Source: Anastatus disparis (Eukaryota > Arthropoda > Insecta > Hymenoptera > Eupelmidae). Taken from it: DNA of 64,000 nucleotides. The notes beneath the pieces were generated by a model that saw only the letters and a list, made by a program, of their open reading frames with translations, made no database searches and was not told the origin of the DNA. This document shows, piece by piece, positions 59,587 through 64,000 of the stretch. The stretch lies in contig JAFFSR010000366.1 of the NCBI GenBank assembly GCA_017163975.1, positions 62,001 through 126,000 on the forward strand. The letters run 5' to 3'. How positions within the stretch are numbered: position 1 is the first letter of the stretch; the number at the start of each line of letters is the position of its first letter. A program made the position numbers and the translations under genes.

Positions 59587-61224
59587 AATATGTTTATAGA
59601 TGCAGTCATCATTTTACAAGTGCAGATTTCTTACCACGTTAGTACATTTCAATATTAATTAAAAAATAATTACATTTATAACTATTAGATTTATTAGTTT
59701 ATTTCTTTTATTCCTTGAAAATTAAAATTTAAACAATCATATTTGAAGTGCATCACTTGCTCCAAAAAAAATTTGTTAATTGTAACATATTTTATTACAG
59801 AATCCAATCCAACTATAAAAAGAAAGTTGAAAAAAACAGCCATTCCTAGTGTAATTTATCCTAAGTTATGAAATATTCCAAACATAATAAAGAATTCTAA
59901 AGTATTAAAAAAAAGTGAGTTATCAGTACTATTTTTCAAACGTTAGTTATTAATTATTCTAATTTATAATTATATATAGATAAATGTATATGTATATATT
60001 TTTAGTTTACCAATGACTTCTGCAACGTGTGATACTAAAATAGAAACAAATAATGCTTTTATACGTGAAGAAATGTCGCAGAAAGAAAATCTAAAAAGTG
60101 AAACAGAAATCGACCAACAATCAGAAACAGAAGTAATAAATAAAATTACAAATCATTGTAAAGTACATGGAAAAAATGCAGATATAATTGAGGATGATGC
60201 TAGTACTGATCAAGAAATCTGTAATGAGGATGAACTATTGGAAGAATCATATAACGTTTCTGCTGACTTAGAAAACAAAAATAATTGCCATCAAGAAAAT
60301 ACGGTTGAGAAGAAGGGACTCGAAGCTGTTGTAAATTAAGTTACTTTAATGGATATGATTGAAAATGATGAAGATTTAATAGCTTTTACTGGTGTAACTT
60401 TTAAATTATTAGAAAGTTTAACAGAAGTAGTAACTTCATGTGAATGTGAAATACATCGAAAAAAATTTACCAATTTTGTACAAAACAGAATAGTATTAAC
60501 TCTTTGTAAATTGAGGTTAAATTTGTTATTTTGATGTCTTGCTGTTCTTTTTGAGCTTAACCGTAAAAGTTGTAAACATAATTTCACCTGCATGGTTAAA
60601 TTTTTAACAAAAATTTAGAAAGGTGCTATACAATGGCCAACTTATGAAGAGATTATCAACAGTGTACCAGTATGTTTTAAAAAATTTAAAAATACGTATA
60701 TTGTATTAAATTGTACAGAAATACCTGTTGAAAAGCCTCGTTGTTTAAACTGTCAACTTAAACTATATTCACATTACAAAGGATGTGAGACATTGAAATT
60801 ACTTATAGATATAGCACCTTGTGGACTTTTGATTTTTATAAGCAACGACTATGGAGTTTGAGCATCTGATAAAGCTATATTTAATCAGTCAGGTATTATG
60901 AATAAACTTGAACCAACATGAGATGCAGTTATGGTCAATAAAGGATTTGACATTGAATATGAATGTGAGAAAAATTATATTAAATTATATATACCTCTAA
61001 AATTAAAAAAGAAAGCACAGTTAAATGCAAAAGATAACTGTTTAACGAATGACATTGCACTTGCTCGAGTTCATATTGAGAGAACCATCCAACGTTTTAA
61101 AATGTTTGACATTGTTAAACATAAAGTATCCTGGTCACTTGTTCCATATATTGATGATATTTGCACTGTAGTAGCAGGATTAGTAAATTTAAAAAGTACA
61201 TTACTTGCTGATGATAAATTTTAA
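59587..61224 (+). pseudogene. THAP/DDE_Tnp_4 transposase of an ISL2EU-type transposon, degraded
   Basis: Continuation of the gene begun at 25261. Exon remainder 59587-59637 gives KYVYRCSHHFTSADF, the second half of the THAP finger, and ends at donor GTTAGT. The next exon starts at 59801 with the post-THAP segment LKKTAIPSVIYP and runs into a stop. A third part from 60013 is an acidic linker. The Tnp_4-type helix-turn-helix follows (ENDEDLIAFTGVTF, then LTLCKLRLNL, 60349-60534), and then the nuclease core. In the core, the usual catalytic aspartate of the VLDCTE motif reads VLNCTE (AAT at 60709-60711), and that of MVDKGF reads MVNKGF (AAT at 60937-60939). The glutamate of ARVHIERTIQR (GAG at 61078-61080) is kept. 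Several stops (for example TAA near 60336 and TGA 60919-60921) and frameshifts confirm inactivity. The end DDICTVVAGLVNL is typical of the family. Confidence 0.85.
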
Positions 61225-61447
61225 ATCATTTTATACAAGCATTCATATAATTGTGCTGAATTCAAATATTAATTTATTATTGCAGTAATGATATAAATAA
61301 TATTTTATTGTATTACTAATGTATAATATATTTGTAATAAAGAATAAACTTATTTTTTATTAAATTATTTGTATTTTTCTTAATTATAACAGAATAAACT
61401 CAAGAAATCCAAACGTCATAAGAAAATAAATAATTTATATAATACTT
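61225..61447. other. Convergent intergenic spacer of the transposon
   Basis: About 220 bp of AT-rich DNA with AATAAA signals between the 3' ends of the transposase and the nuclease gene. Confidence 0.6.
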
Positions 61448-63032
61448 TCAAACATTTGATATTTTTAATATTCTTAAATATTTATTTATTAGTAATATTT
61501 TGTAAAACTCTCTGATTTGATAATTTTTTTTGTAACATTTGCATTTCAATACTATTATTTTTGAATTGCACAAGATGTTTAACATGTACTTGAAGTAAAT
61601 AAATTTTCGTTTTGTAATGTATTTGTTTACTACATCTTCATCATAATCTACTTTTATGATTCTACAATTGTCATCAAAGGCTGAATACAAAACAAAATCA
61701 CAGTTGTGAGTATTTGAAATAAACATTCCTAGCTGAACTTGACAATAATAGGAATGATTTTTTTTAAGCAATAAACTCCATTAATAATTATAATATACTT
61801 TATTGAATCTATTATTTCATTAATACTTTTTTTCCCTTCTACAGGATACTATATTTCTGTTATATTTTCATTAAGTACTATTCCATCCGGACTATAACCA
61901 AGCCAAGATATGCATGGATTAACGAGTAAGCCAGATTGAGTACCTACATGATCAGTGATTTTCTTATAGCTTTTCCTAGCCAAACTTTTACATTTAATAC
62001 CATGAGCTGTACTTGCACTACCTTGAAAATTATCATTCAAGTGTTTTAAAATTTTTTTATCCCAGTCAGGACATTTATTATTTAAGTATGTTACAAACTT
62101 GTAAGCACAACTGGCGATTATTCTATTTTTCCTTTCACTTAGCCAAATTTCACTTCGTTGGCATTGCGTATCACAGCTTAACTTGACAACATCATCAAGA
62201 TGAGTAACAGAAATATTATTATTATTATAATTTTTTTCTTCTATACTTATTTGAGATAATTTTACAAACACTTTTTGACCATTCAAGGAATAACTATATA
62301 AATTTGTATCATCTTCAAAGGGATGATATATTTTATGATTCAAAAGTTCTTTGCACTCTTCTTGTTTAATAAAATTAAATTCTGAAAAGTAGAGAGTACT
62401 TATGTTCTTATCACATATCACATTCACATCTTTATTAGTAGTATGTGTATTGTATCCTTTTTTAAACTTATTTAACATACTATTTTCATTTTCTAAAACA
62501 AACCATTATTTTGTTAATTTATACAAACATTCAATATTATAAATTTAAGAATGTGACCATATTTTGCAATAAAAGTTAAATACATTTGTCAACTCTTTCC
62601 TGCTTAATTTCTGGAACTTGATAGTTGCTGTCTTTTTCAATTCCATAGCAAAATTTTTCTACTGGGCCAGCTTCGTACATACTTTTGGCATTTGGTTTCA
62701 ATTTTCCCCATTTTTGTTTGATGTCAGTACAAGTACTAACTTCTATATCACAGAGATTTGTTCTAACAAATATATAGCAATATCATTATATATTTAAAAA
62801 AATTTTAATTTTTATAAATTAAAGTTTAATACCTTAATAAAAGAATAAGTCCAGCAACACAATGTTTACACTTTCCACTTGCTCCAGCTTTACAAGAACA
62901 TAGGCAAGTGATAATTTTCTCGTTTTCATTTTTATAAATATTTACATTTACTTCATGAGGGACCCCATACAAATCACTCGATTTTAAACACAAAAATAAA
63001 ATTTTCAAATTTTCTAATGTATTGCAAGTTAT
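61448..63032 (-). pseudogene. SWIM zinc-finger/YqaJ-type exonuclease, partner gene of the transposon, degraded
   Basis: Minus strand, read from 63032 down. Exon 63032-62833 encodes a SWIM finger (CLCSCKAGASGKCKHCVA, then GLILLL). Exon 62762 to about 62585 encodes CTDIKQKWGKLKP and YEAGPVEKFCYG. The part from 62492 to 61849 carries the YqaJ nuclease region: QCQRSEIWLSERKNRI, GIKCKSLARKSY, CISWLGYSPDGIV with the metal-binding D, then ITEI. At this point the lysine codon of the conserved E-x-K motif is TAG (61849-61851). After it YPVEGKKSINEII continues, then a frameshift in an A-run near 61765, then NHSYYCQVQLGMFI and FDDNCRIIKVDYDED. The junction after 62585 would place a stop, so splicing there is uncertain. 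The family is a lambda-exonuclease-like nuclease that pairs with DDE_Tnp_4 transposases. The upstream part is cut by the palindrome at 63033. Confidence 0.8.
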
Positions 63033-63908
63033 CCCTATTGAAAAAAAACACGTGCAAAATACACGTGTTTTTTACACGTGTTTTTTACATGTAAAATTTG
63101 CGTGTTTTTTCAAGCATTTTTTTCACGTGCTTTTTTCACGTGTTTTTTTCACGTGTTTTTGCTGACGTGAAATATTGTGAAAATTGTAAAAAAACACGTG
63201 TTTTTTGTCTATTTTTTCATATTAAAAACTACGCGTTTTTCATTAACGAACAATGAGAATGTTTTGTAAAGAGTATTTATAATACTTTATTTTGACCCTT
63301 TTGAAAAAAATACGTTCTATCTACACGTATTTTTTATAACTCTTCGAAGATCGAAGAGCTTCTAAGACCCAGAGTGTCTGGCTTCATATATCTTGTGTCT
63401 TCGAAATTTGTATAGGGGATGACAAAACTGAGAAAAACGCCACCTAGTGATTTAAAATCGCTATTGATGATCGATTATGTCGGTCTGACTCTAAGTCATT
63501 AGGTGGCGTTTTTCTCAGTTTTGTCATCCCCTATACAAATTTCGAAGACACAAGATATATGAAGCCAGACACTCTGGGTCTTAGAAGCTCTTCGATCTTC
63601 GAAGAGTTATAAAAAATACGTGTAGATAGAACGTATTTTTTTCAAAAGGGTCAAAATAAAGTATTATAAATACTCTTTACAAAACATTCTCATTGTTCGT
63701 TAATGAAAACGCGTAGTTTTTAATATGAAAAAATATACAAAAACACGTGTTTTTTTCAATTTTCACAATATTTCACGTCAACAAAAACACGTGAAAAAAA
63801 CGTGAAAAAAGCACGTAAAAAAAATGCTTGAAAAAACACGCAAATTTTACATGTAAAAAACACGTGTATTTTGCACGTGTAAAAAACACGTGTTTTTTTT
63901 CAATAGGG
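63033..63908. mobile_element. 876-bp palindromic element, TIR CCCTATTGAAAAAAAACACG, AT duplication, E-box-rich ends
   Basis: Near-perfect inverted repeat with arms of about 410 bp meeting near 63470, flanked by AT (63031-63032 and 63909-63910). The subterminal 150 bp of each arm carry multiple CACGTG hexamers separated by T-runs. It interrupts the SWIM/YqaJ gene. Removing it with one AT leaves an open frame across the junction. No coding capacity. Confidence 0.92.
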
Positions 63909-63942
63909 ATACCACAGTACATAAATGATTTGCGTTGACAAC
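63909..63942 (-). pseudogene. Upstream stub of the SWIM/YqaJ gene
   Basis: About 34 bp right of the palindrome. On the minus strand it continues the nuclease frame (reading KSFMYCGI into TCNTLEN). It is then cut off by GTTTATAG-type repeats, so the gene's 5' end is missing or very short. Confidence 0.4.
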
Positions 63943-64000
63943 ATTTATAGTTTATAGTTTATAGGTTTATAATTTATAGGTTTATGGTTAATGAGTTTAT
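63943..64000. repeat. GTTTATAG/GTTTATGG array, left edge of a further array B-type block
   Basis: ATTTATAGTTTATAGTTTAT and following text match the array at 20525-25080 in motif and strand, and continue past the window end. Confidence 0.85.

Noticed and set aside
59430..59642. Single 70-codon gene ending in a THAP-like motif
   Set aside because: Only the last 20 residues are THAP. The earlier part is array D read through, and the frame is a junction artefact.
60336..60593. 85-codon minus-strand frame
   Set aside because: It is antisense to the helix-turn-helix part of the transposase and shows no motif of its own.

Overview
The window reads as eukaryotic, almost certainly insect, genomic DNA. 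It is very AT-rich and has GT-AG introns, Pol III-type tRNA-like sequences, Ty3/Gypsy integrase, animal CACTA-type transposase, a DUF4806 protein, a THAP/DDE_Tnp_4 plus SWIM/YqaJ transposon pair, and many inverted-repeat MITEs. A hymenopteran-like genome is my impression only. I recognise no ordinary host housekeeping gene. Almost everything is transposable elements, satellite-like arrays and their nested insertions.

Layout. 1-2848: 69-bp satellite array ending in the terminus CATGCTGTGTGGG. 2849-3739: Gypsy integrase fragment, cut at its 3' side by a 1.35-kb palindrome (3740-5088). 5089-10996: AT-rich DNA with a TTAA MITE, a tRNA-like sequence and a CCCTGGTAG element. 10997-15079: 4.1-kb DNA transposon with about 730-bp terminal inverted repeats and a two-ORF gene on the minus strand. 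15560-16449: TTAA element. 16876-20389: PIF/Harbinger-like element (CAG target duplication) carrying three nested elements. 20525-25080: 15-bp GTTTATGG array with two TTAA MITEs. 25112-25407: left end and first THAP half of an ISL2EU-type transposon.

25408-59584 is a 34.2-kb block bounded by CCCACACAGCATG inverted ends and an AA duplication. It holds satellite arrays (25.4-35.1 kb and 55.9-59.6 kb), a second Harbinger-like copy, many MITEs, a CACTA-type transposase gene with one frameshift (42750-45081), and a DUF4806 gene (45998-54755) that splices to an intact 404-residue protein. After the block the THAP gene resumes in frame (59587 on), followed by its DDE_Tnp_4 part and a convergent SWIM/YqaJ nuclease gene on the minus strand. 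That nuclease gene is itself split by a palindrome at 63033-63908. The window ends re-entering a GTTTATGG-type array.

How the parts fit. The transposase and YqaJ nuclease form one autonomous transposon, now dead: both catalytic aspartates read as asparagine, and a stop codon replaces the nuclease's E-x-K lysine. Several non-autonomous elements share CCC-initial ends and 2-bp A/T target duplications, three of them proven by uninterrupted sister sequences in the window. They may be its dependants. A second mobility class uses TTAA targets, a third uses TAA or CWG trinucleotides. The nesting gives a relative chronology.
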